From assembly GCA_946965045.2 (NCBI GenBank), contig OX337230.1, positions 3,472,001 through 3,536,000 of the forward strand: 64,000 bases of DNA, given 5' to 3'. The stretch comes from Epithemia pelagica. Lineage: Eukaryota; Bacillariophyta; Bacillariophyceae; Surirellales; Surirellaceae. A program made the position numbers and the translations under genes. Below are positions 18,812 to 29,178 of the stretch, in pieces (the first letter of the stretch is position 1; each line of letters opens with the position of its first letter). The notes under the pieces were generated by a model. It did no database searches and was not told the DNA's origin. It worked only from the letters and a program-made list of their open reading frames with translations.

Positions 18812-18920
18812 AGAACTTTGACGATTCATAAATCGTCGGAAAGAAGAAGTGAACGGGTCATCAAGGATCTGATCACCCATTGGTTCCGTACATCTTTTTC
18901 TTTCGCCCGCCCGCCCGCCC

Positions 18921-19143
18921 GGAGATGACTTGACTATACCCTTCGGGGAAATAGTCCAGGTCGCTTGTTGATTGTCTGCTTGCCTGGTGAAGATTGGGGA
19001 TCCTCTCTCTACGTTTGAAGGTTTGGGTGTGGCAACCTGGACCGACAAGCATCCATGTCTTGCGAAGATATTTCGGAGGCATGGCCTTACTTTGTGAGGA
19101 AATGGAGGGGGGTTCGTTGATTGGATCCACACTCGCACGTAAC
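18921..19143 (+). repeat. Terminal repeat B2 of the YR retrotransposon (223 bp)
   Basis: This is a direct copy of 7635-7857, nearly identical. The match starts at GGAGATGACTTG and stops at CGCACGTAAC, which sets the likely 3' end of the element. Confidence 0.85.
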
Positions 19144-19318
19144 TGCCAAAGAACAAACTTTCAACCAGTGTGACGCAGACTCATTCATTCCTTCATACAT
19201 CCTCTTTCATTTCCATATCTTTGTCGTCGTCGCTTGAAAAAATCTTTTTGCGAAACACCGAATTCAATTTAGAGCAACGAGCTCACAAACCAAACGACCC
19301 AAGAACCGACTTGAAAGC

Positions 19319-20791
19319 ATGTCTCAACAACAAGGACCTCCTCCAGCACAAATGTCGCGCTCGAGATCCTTTCAGCATCCTGCGCCATCACAACGACCTC
19401 CTCAAGCACGAATGCCGTCCTCTTTTGAGGATGGTGGACCGGCAAGAAGTCCAATTAGGTTTCAAGACGAAGAAATGAGAATGAAGAATAGTGCCCAACC
19501 CGCCCTTGTTGTGCCACAAGCCGACGGCAACGACAACGACGACGCCCCCGTGCACGATGTGGTGAATGAATGGGCACAAGGTACCAGTATGCACGGTGTG
19601 CCCTTTATTTCGGATTTCGAAACGTGGCAGCATTGGAAACGAGCCATGTGGTTAATTTTGGTCACTGGTGCGGGTTGTATCATGGTCTGGCAAATTTATT
19701 CTCTCATTACGGAATACAAGGAATTTGAAATCATTACGGAAACGGAAACCAAGGTTCCGCAATCCCTCGAGTTTCCTCAAATTACTGTCTGCAGTACCAA
19801 CTATTTCAACCAAACGGCACAAGAAGAATTCGGAATTATCGATCCAATGAATGAAGAAGAATTGAAGCGCATTTCCATGGTAGATTTGATTTTCTTATCG
19901 AGTTTCAATGACGTGGACATGGAGGATGTGCGCCAAAATTGGACCGAAACTATTACGGACGATGGATTGTGCTACACCTTTCAGACAGACGAAAAGGTGT
20001 ATCGGCCGGGCAAGTTTGGTGGTTTGGTGTTTTGGGCCGATTTGTATCAAGAAGACTTTGAAAATTCAACAGAAACGGCCGGAATCTTTGTCTACGTGGA
20101 ACAAAAGGGGAGTCGGATTCACGACCAATTGCCCTTTTATTACATTTCGCCCGGTCGTGAAGCGGTCTTGTCGATTGATGTGACGGAATTCAATCGCGAA
20201 AAGAAAGCGCCGTGGGCCCGATGTACCTTGTCGGCACCCAATTACACGCAGCCCCTGTGTTATTCCGATTGCATCAATCAAAAGCTTCGAGATGATTGTC
20301 AATGCAAGCTCTATGGCGACTCGCAAGGCCCTGCGGACCTTCGGTATTGTCAATCGATTGAAAAAGAGGAAGATGCCGAGTGTACCTTTAATGTGTGGGA
20401 CAATGAAGAAGCCATTTTTGCCAATTGCAGTTCGTCCTGTGAATTACCCCCCTGTGCCGAAACTACCTACAGCGTGTCCTTGACCGATGTCGATTATGCC
20501 GAAAACTATTACAACTTTGTCGAAGAGGAATACGGTCTTCCTCGTCAAGTCTTTGCCACCAACTATGTAACGGTGCGCATCAACTTTGGAGCCATGAAAA
20601 AGCAAGAATTGTCCGAAAGCAAGGCAGTCACCTTTTCGCAACTCTTGGGTTCGATTGGTGGATCCATGGGTCTCTTTTTGGGTATTTCGGCCATTTCCGT
20701 CTTTGAAATTTTTGGAGACTTGTTGTGGTTGCGTCTCCTTCCCCGCTTTTGTGGATACCGTCGATTGCATGGAGTGGGATCCCGTTCCTAA
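19319..20791 (+). CDS. DEG/ENaC-like (amiloride-sensitive type) cation channel, copy 1
   Basis: This is an intact, intron-less 490-residue protein. It has a Pro-rich cytosolic N-terminus and a 'MHG' gating motif at about residues 91-93, conserved across the DEG/ENaC/ASIC family. TM1 is at about 108-131 (MWLILVTGAGCIMVWQIY), followed by the post-TM1 'FPQITVCS' block. A large Cys-rich extracellular domain carries 'CYSDCINQKLRDDCQC' and 'CELPPCAETTYSV'. TM2 is at about 440-470 (LGSIGGSMGLFLGISAISVF) and includes the GxS selectivity filter (GIS). It should be a trimeric plasma-membrane cation channel; ligand and ion selectivity cannot be read. The B2 repeat of a retrotransposon ends 175 bp upstream. 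Four related copies, three of them damaged, lie elsewhere in the window. Confidence 0.88.
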   Translation: MSQQQGPPPAQMSRSRSFQHPAPSQRPPQARMPSSFEDGGPARSPIRFQDEEMRMKNSAQPALVVPQADGNDNDDAPVHDVVNEWAQGTSMHGVPFISDFETWQHWKRAMWLILVTGAGCIMVWQIYSLITEYKEFEIITETETKVPQSLEFPQITVCSTNYFNQTAQEEFGIIDPMNEEELKRISMVDLIFLSSFNDVDMEDVRQNWTETITDDGLCYTFQTDEKVYRPGKFGGLVFWADLYQEDFENSTETAGIFVYVEQKGSRIHDQLPFYYISPGREAVLSIDVTEFNREKKAPWARCTLSAPNYTQPLCYSDCINQKLRDDCQCKLYGDSQGPADLRYCQSIEKEEDAECTFNVWDNEEAIFANCSSSCELPPCAETTYSVSLTDVDYAENYYNFVEEEYGLPRQVFATNYVTVRINFGAMKKQELSESKAVTFSQLLGSIGGSMGLFLGISAISVFEIFGDLLWLRLLPRFCGYRRLHGVGSRS

Positions 20792-21415
20792 GTATATGTA
20801 TAGTAGGAGTACCCACAGAGAAGCGGTTGGAACTTCAAGCTAGTACGAAGTGAAGATTCCAAACCAGAACTGCTGAGGCAGCAGTGTTTGGTCCACAAAA
20901 TGTTGGTGCGTAATAGGAGTTAGTATTAATTTATCAGTAGAGAGAATGAATGAAGAACGACTCTTTTCTGTAGAGGATCAGGAAGTACGGATTATGAGCA
21001 ACTTTGAATCCTTCAAACTCGTCTTGCACTCGCTGGGTGACAAGAAACGCCTGACCGACATGATTGTTCGGATGGTTGGCATCGACAACGATTCCATCCA
21101 TAATCTTTTTCGAGTCGCTTGGTGTGACGATTGACGATTGACGATCCATGTTTTTCGTGGGAAAAGTTCACCCGACGCTACTGGAACATGGCGGATTTAA
21201 TTCTTCCTTTTTTCTCTACAAGATCCTGTACTACTATAGAATCCTGCGAGCACGCACATATTGTATGGCCTATGTCTATCAACGGTCGAAATCCAAATCT
21301 TGGCTCTATTGTATTGTACTAGTATGGCACTTTTTCTTCCAAAAAATGTGTCCGGTGCAAGTTTTGATCGTAAACAATATCTTGGGTCTCAAGAAAAGAA
21401 CAAGCCCTCTTCACC
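20792..21415. other. Intergenic region between channel copies 1 and 2
   Basis: It holds only short open frames without recognisable domains; one of 62 codons at 20946-21134 is not convincing. I see no RNA gene or mobile element. Confidence 0.5.
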
Positions 21416-22807
21416 ATGACGATGGATGACCATCATTCGTCCAAACTGGATGAAGAAAATGCAAAGGGAGGAGTGGGCATGGACGATCATCCCGAACAAC
21501 ATGAAGATGAACAAGAAGAGTCACCGGTGTCCTCGTCTGTGCGATTTACGGATAACAGCAAGAAGGAAACCTACAACCAAGACAAGAAGAAGAAGAAGAC
21601 GAAAAGGATTCGAGTGATAATGCGGCAGTCCATTTGGTATTGGATGAATGGGCACAGGGATCCAGTATACACGGTGTACCGTTTATTTCCAATGGCACTC
21701 ATTGGAAGAATTGGAAACGATGCATGTGGTTCATTTTGGTCACGGGTGCCGGTTGTCTCATGGTGTGGCAAATTGCTTCCTTGGTGACGATTACAAAGTC
21801 ATTACGGAATCGGTTACCGTCGTGCCACGATCCTTGGCCTTTCCGCAAGTCACAGTCTGCAGTACCAATCCCAAAACAATGCCACCCGCATGGCCGAATT
21901 GGGCATTGTCAATCCCCAAAAATCAAGACGAGTTGCGGCAAATTTCCATGCAAAATCTCGTCCATGAAACCTGGTTCAATTACGAACCGTTGGAAGCTTC
22001 TCATAACTACTGGACGGAAACCATTACAGACGAGGGATTGTGTCATAGCTTTATCACGGACAAACGTGTGATACGGCCCGGTACCTTTGGCGGTTTGGAA
22101 CTTTTGGGTCAATTTGCAGCAAGACCATTTTGACACTGTCACCGAGATTGCTGGTATTTATGTCCATGTCGAACAAGTCGGCACGCAAATTCACGATCAA
22201 TTGCCCTTTTTATTACAGTTATCCTAGTACGGAATCCGTCTTGACCTTGACCGTCACAGAATTTCACCGCGAACAGGAAGCACCCTGGGCCAGCTGCGAT
22301 TCGCAAGCGCCCGAATGTACTCAATCTCGATGTATCAATGACTGTGTCAATACGGCAATTCGTGACATTTGTGGGTGCCGATAGTACGGCGATCTGTTGG
22401 AACCGGACATGGCCTATTGTGAATGGAATGATTGGAATTCGGCCAATTCCAATGGTACCAGGGACTTGTGTGGTACCGGGAAACGGAAATTGTCGACCAT
22501 TGTGCCAATCCTTGCGATTTGCCACCCCCTGTTCCAAAGTCACCAATCAAGCCATTTTGTCCGACATGGATCATTCGGTAGCCTTTTTTAGGAGCCCTGG
22601 GAATCGGAACGAGAACAGTGGGCCTCGGCCAATGAATTTCGCCACACATTTTGTCTCGGTCCATGTCAATTTTGCGCAACTCAAAGTGCCACTTTGGCCA
22701 TTTCGGCCATTTCCGTCTTTGAAATTTTAAGAGATTTGGTCGTGCGGCGACTTGTCCCCCGACTCTTTGGATACCGACATGTCCAAGGTGTCGGAGCGCG
22801 AGTATAA
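21416..22807 (+). pseudogene. DEG/ENaC-like channel, copy 2, heavily frameshifted
   Basis: Family blocks appear in order but in different frames: 'IHGVPFISN' with the TM1-like 'MWFILVTGAGCLMVWQI' (21634-21790), 'FPQVTVCST' (about 21840), 'TITDEGLCHSFIT' (about 22025), 'CINDCVNTAIRDICGC' ending in a stop near 22384, and finally 'ISVFEI...LVPRLFGYRHVQGVGA' reaching a TAA at 22807. The segment that should hold the TM2 pore (SIGGSMGLFLGIS) is deleted between 'HVNFAQLK' and 'AISAISVFEI'. Several indels plus loss of the selectivity filter make this a pseudogene. It is closest in motif wording to the intact copy 600 bp upstream, suggesting a tandem duplicate that decayed. Confidence 0.85.
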
Positions 22808-23052
22808 AAGAGTGATCCCCGAAACAAACAACTGCAGTTGGTTGTTGTCGAACCAACATGGTGGTTCTGAACCTCTCTTGTGTTTTGAAAGCAGAATTTG
22901 GACAGGACGACGCAAGTACCTACTACTACTAGTTGCAACCACACATTATGCCACATATATTTTGTCGTGAACCATTCGGTTTATCTGTTCTGCCTACTGT
23001 CTCCCGTTGGATAATTCTACCACCACTAGTATACAGACTTAAAGTGTTGTTG
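22808..23052. other. Spacer between channel pseudogene and GH17-PDZ gene
   Basis: This is a short non-coding spacer between the 3' ends of two convergent loci. Confidence 0.5.
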
Positions 23053-26000
23053 CTATCGATTTTGGCGGGCCTGCAACAAGGTAAAGACTCGCACGGGTTC
23101 TCTGGATCGTGTCGTAATGAGCCGCGAAATATTGACGGGCGACAAGGCCGTGACATCCATTTCATCCACGGCCAGCAACCGATCTCCGACTTGCAATTCC
23201 CCTTGCAAGACGGAGCTTTCCTTGACGGTAAACACAACGGCGGGTCCACTGTCGGGAGTGTCCACCACGACACCAAGCTTTCCCGGGGGAGCCTGCACGG
23301 TATAAATGTATCGGGAATCGGCATAGTCCGGTCCCAAATGGGCCCAAGGATTGGCATCCTGGTTGTTGCTACTACTACCGCGGGAGTGTCTCCGGGAGGG
23401 TTCGCCACCCAAAATGTTGGAAGAATCCAAATCGGCCGTGACAATGGACCGAGCTTCATCCGCACCGGATACAATCTTTTCAAAATCAAAATCGGCTGAA
23501 CGTTTCAAGGCACACACGAATGGGTGAGTTCCTCGTGGTACACAACTAGAATGCCCCCCCATAAGTGACACTGCGCAAGTCTCTGTGGAACAACGTACCG
23601 GTATGAATGCTTTGTTGTTCGGTATCAATTTCCACCACGAGGGGACTATACTTTTGGGGATGTCTTGCACCTGTTGGTACTTCCACGGGATCGTCGTTGT
23701 GGTCGTCGTCATGGTCGTGGTACAAGACATGATCTTGCTTGTCCACGGGGACATGTCGTTGATGTGTGTGGCGGCCCATGCGACGACGTGCCACCACCAC
23801 CACGACCGAAAGGAGGAGGACACCGGCCAAGGCCCCAAAGGCGGCAATCACGGCCGTGCTGGGACCTCCGTCATTGTCATTCTGGTTATTGTTGTTGTTG
23901 TTGAGCGTGCCGAGTCCTCCTCGAATTTGGGCCAAGGAGGAATCGGGAGCGGCACCGGTAGTGACCACCAAGGTGGCAAAGGCGCCACCCGAGGTTTGCA
24001 ACAAGTCAAAATACTCGAGTCGCAAGGTCGTGTCGGCAAAGGGATCTAAAATCAAGTCCAGGGGATCCAGTTGTGGAGTTGTGTCTGGATACACGAGCCG
24101 TTGATCGTAGGTAATAATGGTAGTGTTGTCCGTCGTGACGGTTTGCGATTGAAAGCTCACCTCCGTTTCAAACGAGGCCAAGGACGACGATGCGTCGTCG
24201 ACCAGTCGTCGTCGTCGTCCATGGCGGACATTGTTGTTGGGTCCGTAAATGGACGAGTACCACGTTTCCGTCGTGACAATAAATTGGGCAATGTCCGTCG
24301 TATCCAGTGTCGAAACACCCACCAAGGTCAATTGCAAGTTTTGGACCGTGCGTTCGACGGTTGGTGCCACGGGTGCTGCAGTGGGACTGCGGGACGGCAC
24401 GGCCGTCGTGGGGCGCAAGGAAGAGGGAAGAGCCGTGGACGGTGCGGGAGTCGTTGTGGTGGGAACGGGAGCGGGAGTGGGTGCCAGTGAGGTGGGTCGC
24501 CGAGAGGATGGTTCCGTGGTGGGAGTTGCCGCCGTGGTCGGAGTGGTTGTGGGGGATGCCGTCGTGGGAGGTTCCGAGGGTGCCGTGGGAAATGTCAGGG
24601 GAGACGGTGGTTGACTGGGACCAGCCGAGGGATGATGCGTCGTGGTGGGACCCGCCGAGGGCGACTTGGACGGCACGTGACTGGGTGAACGACTGTCGGT
24701 CGGAGCCGACGATGTTACGACGCTGGGAGTCGCACTGGGAACTGTGGAGGGCATCACACTTGGAGTCTGGCTGGGAGAGACACTGGGAGCCATGGTACGG
24801 GTGGGAACCGACGACGACGACGGCCGTGCGCTGGGTATCGACGACGGTACGTCACTGGGTTCCCTGCTGGAAGGCACGGTCGACGGAGCAACCGATGGGG
24901 CCGTGGAAGACGACGAGCCCAGGGGAGTTCTGGATGGCTCCTGAGACATGCTCGGTGGCTCTGTCGGTTCCAAGCTGGGCCAGGTAGAGGGAACCTCGGT
25001 CGACGTGGGAGTGATGGAGGGAAACGAGGACGGACTCGACGAGGGACCCACCGACGACGAGGAGGGAGCCGGGGTCGTTCGTGGGGCAAAGGTGGCCGTG
25101 GCCGGATCCACCAAGTCCACGGCCGGTTCCGTGCAGTTGATATCCAAGTTTTGAAAAAAGGGCTTGAGGGTACCATCCTCAGTCAAGAGTCCAAAATGTC
25201 CCTCGACATCGTCCAGGTCGTTGGCTTGAATCCGTTGCCAGTCGGAATCGTAGGCCACGAACCAATAATAGGCCCAATTTTGATCTTGCGCCAAACAGAC
25301 AAAATCGCGCAACCACTTTTGCATGCTGGGACCATTGGCAGGATTGGCATTGACATTGACGCCCGCATCGGCCCAGCCGGTTTCGCCAATCACCACTTGT
25401 CGAGTGCCATCCGTGACATTACTCAGGAGGGATGTGACTCGATTCAGCATGTCGGTGGCCGCCTCATTAATGGTGGTCACGGTCGGTTCCCAAAAGGGAA
25501 AATGATTGAAGTGTACGACTTGAGTGTCCACCGTCACGAGCTCGGGATATTGCTGGTATGTCTCCAACAAATCGGCAATGGTCACGGGGACTTCAGTCAA
25601 GCCATTGGCGTCCAAATCGGCCCGAATGTCATTGCGCAACGCAATCGCTTGGTCGACGGTCAAGTCGCCCCGAGAAATGGCTTGACTCGACACGTGAAGG
25701 CCCACCACGTTGGAGACATTGCGCGTTTGAATCAAATTCAGCAAGGCCGCCTGTTCTTCGGCAAAATGGGTCCCATTGGGACCGACCCAAAGGCCCAACC
25801 ACAAGCCCAATCCCACTTGTTGCGTGGCCTCCAACATAATGTCACCGGCTTGGCAATCCGTCAAGGAAAAGATGCGAATATTGTTGGTGACAGTGGCGAG
25901 TTGGGTCAGGTCGGCCGCGGCGTCCGACAAGGTTTTGCAACGATTGTCGTCCGTTTCCCAATCGGGTCCAATCCGTAAGGTATAATCGACGCCATGCAAT

Positions 26001-26110
26001 TTGAAATTGAGGGCCTGGGTGGTACCCACCATCATGATCATGAGGAAAAAGAGGACGGCAAGGACCGAACAACACGGTGGTACCATCACCACCGTCCTTC
26101 TCTGGCTCAT
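23053..26110 (-). CDS. Membrane-anchored GH17-like beta-glucanase with C-terminal PDZ domain
   Basis: There are two exons (23599-26110 and 23053-23495) separated by a 103-bp GTACGT...TTCAG intron; joining them gives 984 residues. I chose the ATG at 26110 because a signal peptide follows at once (hydrophobic core to about residue 33). Residues about 36-345 look like a GH17/Bgl2-type glucanase: 'VVIGETGWADAG' holds the candidate nucleophile Glu, and 'YYWFVAYDSDW' and 'GHFGLLTEDGTLKP' close the barrel. A Pro/Ser/Thr-rich linker (about 350-590) precedes a further extracellular region and one TM helix (about 775-797, 'AVIAAFGALAGVLLLSVVVVV'). The cytosolic tail is a PDZ domain (about 900-975: 'PPGKLGVVVDTP...VFTVKESS...GDRLLAVDEMDV'). 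It probably acts on cell-surface beta-1,3-glucan and is anchored inside through PDZ contacts. Confidence 0.8.
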
Positions 26111-26294
26111 CTTGCTATCTATAGAATGTAGTAGATAGGGTGTCGTAATTTGTATGGGGACAATCCAGAACGACACTCTCTCTCTACAACAGATCCTCTG
26201 GAGCCTTGTTGTTGTAGCCTCGCTGGTTGCTGGACAAGCTTGTGTGAGGATGTTCTTGTTGTTGTCTTTGGTTCGTTTGTTCCTTCGGATGGAG

Positions 26295-26767
26295 CAGGGT
26301 GACCGGAGTCTAATTATACCCTCACTTTTAGACCCGGTCTAAAAGGGTATAATTATTTTAGACAGAGGTCGAGTCTAAAATAAAATTTTTAGACTCTTAA
26401 CCTTAACCCTTCAGTAGCGCCGCCACCACTGCGTGAGTACGAGACCGTTCTGCCTCATTCATCTCAATGACATCTCAATGAACAAAGTAAGGTCTCAGTT
26501 ATCCTCTCTCATGCTTAGAGAGTGCAAGAACAATGTCATACATACCATCCAATAACTTAGATGATGAAGCTATGAGGTCCTCTGGATGTGTTGTCATAGA
26601 CAATGCTCGCTCCTGGTAGCTGTCTGTCTAGGGTTAGGGTTATTGCTTCGCCATACAAAACCACGGCGAGATTTTAGACCCTGTTTTAGACATTTTATAC
26701 AGTCTAAAAGTACTTTTAGATTTATTTTAGACCCGAAATATTTTAGACTGTCTAAACGGTCACCCTG
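26295..26767. mobile_element. 473-bp MITE with TIR CAGGGTGACCG
   Basis: The ends are CAGGGTGACCG and its reverse complement, flanked by GATGGAG on both sides (26288-26294 and 26768-26774), a 7-bp, possibly 8-bp, target duplication. The interior repeats TTTTAGAC/GTCTAAAA many times in both orientations and has no coding capacity. The TIR and TSD suggest a hAT-type non-autonomous element. Confidence 0.8.
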
Positions 26768-27108
26768 GATGGAGTGGTCGTTCCCGAGTGTTGGTGGAGT
26801 GCACAAAAATTGTGGCCAAAGACTGTTGTCGCTGGTCCGTTAAGGGGCTATAGTATCATATATCGTTCATGACCAAGCGTACCACGCCACACGATCTAAT
26901 AGAGTATAGTGTCGGAAAATGACAGTGGACGGGGCTATTGTTTTGAATAAGTGGGTCCAAATTCTACAAGACCAAACCATAAGCAAGTGCGGTGGGAGAA
27001 GTGCACGATTGACCCTTGTGCGGACAAGAAAGCACGACACATCGAGTTTGAAACCAATCCACGACCTCACAAACTGCACAATGGGAGTTGCTTTCGTTTC
27101 TCAATGGA
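26768..27108. other. Intergenic region between two MITEs
   Basis: I see no gene, RNA gene or repeat beyond the flanking MITEs. Confidence 0.4.
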
Positions 27109-27116
27109 ATCTTGTT

Positions 27117-27242
27117 TTACCCCCCAGCGGGGTGAGTAATGAGGACTAGCGATAGAATACACGATTTGTATTCTCTATGTAAGGGAATACAAGCGTAGCG
27201 TATTCGATCACGCGGGACTCACTCACCCCTGCTTGGGGGTAA
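27117..27242. mobile_element. 126-bp MITE with perfect 8-bp TSD
   Basis: The left end TTACCCCCCAGCGGGGTGAG pairs with the right end (reverse complement TTACCCCCAAGCAGGGGTGA). ATCTTGTT is duplicated on each side (27109-27116 and 27243-27250). It is too short to encode protein. The 8-bp TSD suggests hAT. Confidence 0.85.
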
Positions 27243-27250
27243 ATCTTGTT

Positions 27251-27645
27251 TCCAAGACGGATGCGGAAGCAAAATCAAAGAATGCCGCGCTTTTTTTGTT
27301 GGACCGACCATTACATTCAACAAAACAGAGTCCACGGTTGGCAGCAAAACACTAACACTTGTGTTGGATGCAATCGGAACTATCCAGCATCCAGGGTGTG
27401 CGTTTGTGAGCAAGTGCGTAGCGTGTTCGAATCAACACCAAGTAGGTAGTCAAGGAACATACCTACTTTCTACAATATATACGCTTACAGTCGACAAACC
27501 TCTGTCCTCTTGGATGGAGCGCGCTTCCTTACATCGCACCTCCTTGTACCCACTATCATTGTCATCCACGGACATCAATAAGTCTTTTTGGGGTTCCATC
27601 CTGGAGTTTCAAACGTCCCGGTGGTCCCTTTGGGCGGTTTCAGTT
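27251..27645. other. Intergenic region downstream of channel copy 3
   Basis: Only short unsupported frames are seen here. Confidence 0.4.
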
Positions 27646-29178
27646 TCAGGCACTGTCCCGTCGTTGTCCCACTCCATAAAGGGTACGGATTCCAAACAAG
27701 CGAGGAATGAGACGCAGGAGTAAGAAATCGCCAAAGATTTCAAAAATGGAAATGGCCGAAATGCCCAAAAACAAGCCCATGGATCCACCAATGGACCCCA
27801 ACAATTGTTCCCGCGTAATGGCCTTGCTTTCCGACAGCAATTCCAGGCCAATTTCCTTGAAATTAATGCGAATGGAAAAAAATTTTTGTCCAAAGTCGGT
27901 CGCATTGAACAGGTCTTCAAAGAATTCAAACAATTGGTTCGACAATTGCGCCGAGGTTACCGAGACACTGTATGTGATTTCCCGACAGGGTGGCAAGGAG
28001 CAATTGCAGGCTTGAAAAATTCGTTCCGAATCGGAATTGATGAATTCGGTACAGTTTTGATCGTCGAAATTGGTCAAGGGTTGACAATAGCGCAAATCGG
28101 GGTCGGCCAGGTCGTCGCCATAATTGCGACACTCGCACTCGTTTCGTATTTCGGCATTGACGCATTGGGAGTAACAGAGTCGTTGCGTGTATTCCGGGGC
28201 TTTGGAAAAGCAGCGCGCCCAGGGTGCTTCTTGTTCGCGATCAAAGACGGTCTTGTCCATCGACACAATGGATTCACCGCCGGGAGACAAGACGGTCAAG
28301 GGCAATTGATCGTGAATTTTGGTGCCTGGTTCTTCGACCCAAATCAAGAGGCCGGCCAACGGGGTATTCTCGTCAAAATCGTCTTGATCCAAAATGCCAT
28401 AGAGTCCCAACCCCCCGTAAATGCCGGGTCGATAGACGGATTCGTCGGTCAGAAAGGACCAGCATTTGCCAAAATCGGTAATGCGTTCCTTCCAGACTGG
28501 ATTAATGGTCGTGTTGGTCGTTTCGTCGAATTCATCCCACAATTCTTGCCCATTGAAATAGGTAAACCAAATCAAGTCTTGCACGGGCGGGGTAATGAGT
28601 CGCAATTCCGTTTCATTGGCCGGTTCGGAAATGCCCGTGGCTTCCATGCGCGTTTTGGAAAAGAGGTTAATGCTACAAAGGGTAATTTCCGGAAAGGGCA
28701 GGGACTGGGGCACGACGGTTTCCGTTTCGGTAATGACCTCAAAATCCTTGTATTGTTGAATGAGGGACGTGACTTGCCAGACCATGAGGGCACCGGACAG
28801 GCAGACGAGGCACAACCACAGAGCGCGTTTCCACAGCTTCCACGTTTCGCCATCGGCAATGCCGGCCACACCATGCATGGTGGAGCCTTGCGCCCATTCG
28901 TGCACGACCAGATTCAGAGGCACGTCTTCGGCGTCGTGTAGTTCGTCGTCCTCCAAAGGATTCTCCATGTCCTTCTTGGTGAGAGACTCATTGTCGTCGT
29001 TGTTGTCGTCACGGTGGTGGGGGCGGGTCGAATCCAACCAGTCGTTTGAACTTTCCTTGGCCGTGAGAACCGACGACGAGTGGGGCTGCAGGCTGGAAGG
29101 CTTTTCGTCGTCCGGATTGGTTGGGGGAGTGTTGGGTTGGTCGTCGTCCACACCGTCTTGCAGAGTTTGGGGTGTCAT
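27646..29178 (-). CDS. DEG/ENaC-like cation channel, copy 3
   Basis: This is an intact, intron-less 510-residue member of the same family as the gene at 19319. An acidic N-terminal tail is followed by 'STMHGVAGI' (His-Gly motif at about 102-103), TM1 at about 117-139 (ALWLCLVCLSGALMVWQV), 'FPEITLCS', a Cys-rich loop ('CYSQCVNAEIRNECECRNYGD' and 'CSLPPCREITYSV') and TM2 'LGSIGGSMGLFLGISAIS' with the GIS filter. It ends 'RLFGIRTLYGVG', aligning with the C-termini of the other copies. It is encoded on the strand opposite to copies 1 and 2. It uses TGA as its stop codon, which argues against reassignment of TGA in this genome. Confidence 0.88.
   Translation of the reverse strand: MTPQTLQDGVDDDQPNTPPTNPDDEKPSSLQPHSSSVLTAKESSNDWLDSTRPHHRDDNNDDNESLTKKDMENPLEDDELHDAEDVPLNLVVHEWAQGSTMHGVAGIADGETWKLWKRALWLCLVCLSGALMVWQVTSLIQQYKDFEVITETETVVPQSLPFPEITLCSINLFSKTRMEATGISEPANETELRLITPPVQDLIWFTYFNGQELWDEFDETTNTTINPVWKERITDFGKCWSFLTDESVYRPGIYGGLGLYGILDQDDFDENTPLAGLLIWVEEPGTKIHDQLPLTVLSPGGESIVSMDKTVFDREQEAPWARCFSKAPEYTQRLCYSQCVNAEIRNECECRNYGDDLADPDLRYCQPLTNFDDQNCTEFINSDSERIFQACNCSLPPCREITYSVSVTSAQLSNQLFEFFEDLFNATDFGQKFFSIRINFKEIGLELLSESKAITREQLLGSIGGSMGLFLGISAISIFEIFGDFLLLRLIPRLFGIRTLYGVGQRRDSA

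Larger units (their letters stand above)
18621..19143 (+). mobile_element. YR retrotransposon, right part (A2 remainder and B2)
   Basis: This continues the retrotransposon interrupted at 7983. About 300 bp of unique sequence is followed by the B2 copy of the 223-bp repeat, ending CACTCGCACGTAAC at 19143. A short open frame across 18521-18928 crosses the transposon end and is not a gene. The element ends only 175 bp before the start codon of the channel gene at 19319. Confidence 0.7.

Noticed and set aside
18521-18928. 135-codon frame on the plus strand
   Set aside because: It runs from the transposon interior across its right TIR into the retrotransposon, so it is a chance junction frame.
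24071-24987. Several overlapping plus-strand frames opposite the GH17-PDZ gene
   Set aside because: They are antisense shadows of the Pro/Ser-rich linker, where biased codons keep other frames open.
27421-27460. GTGTTCGAATCAACACC, reminiscent of a tRNA T-arm
   Set aside because: No matching acceptor, D or anticodon arms can be folded around it.
27805-28941. 378-codon plus-strand frame
   Set aside because: It is antisense to the intact channel gene at 27646-29178, which has all family motifs.
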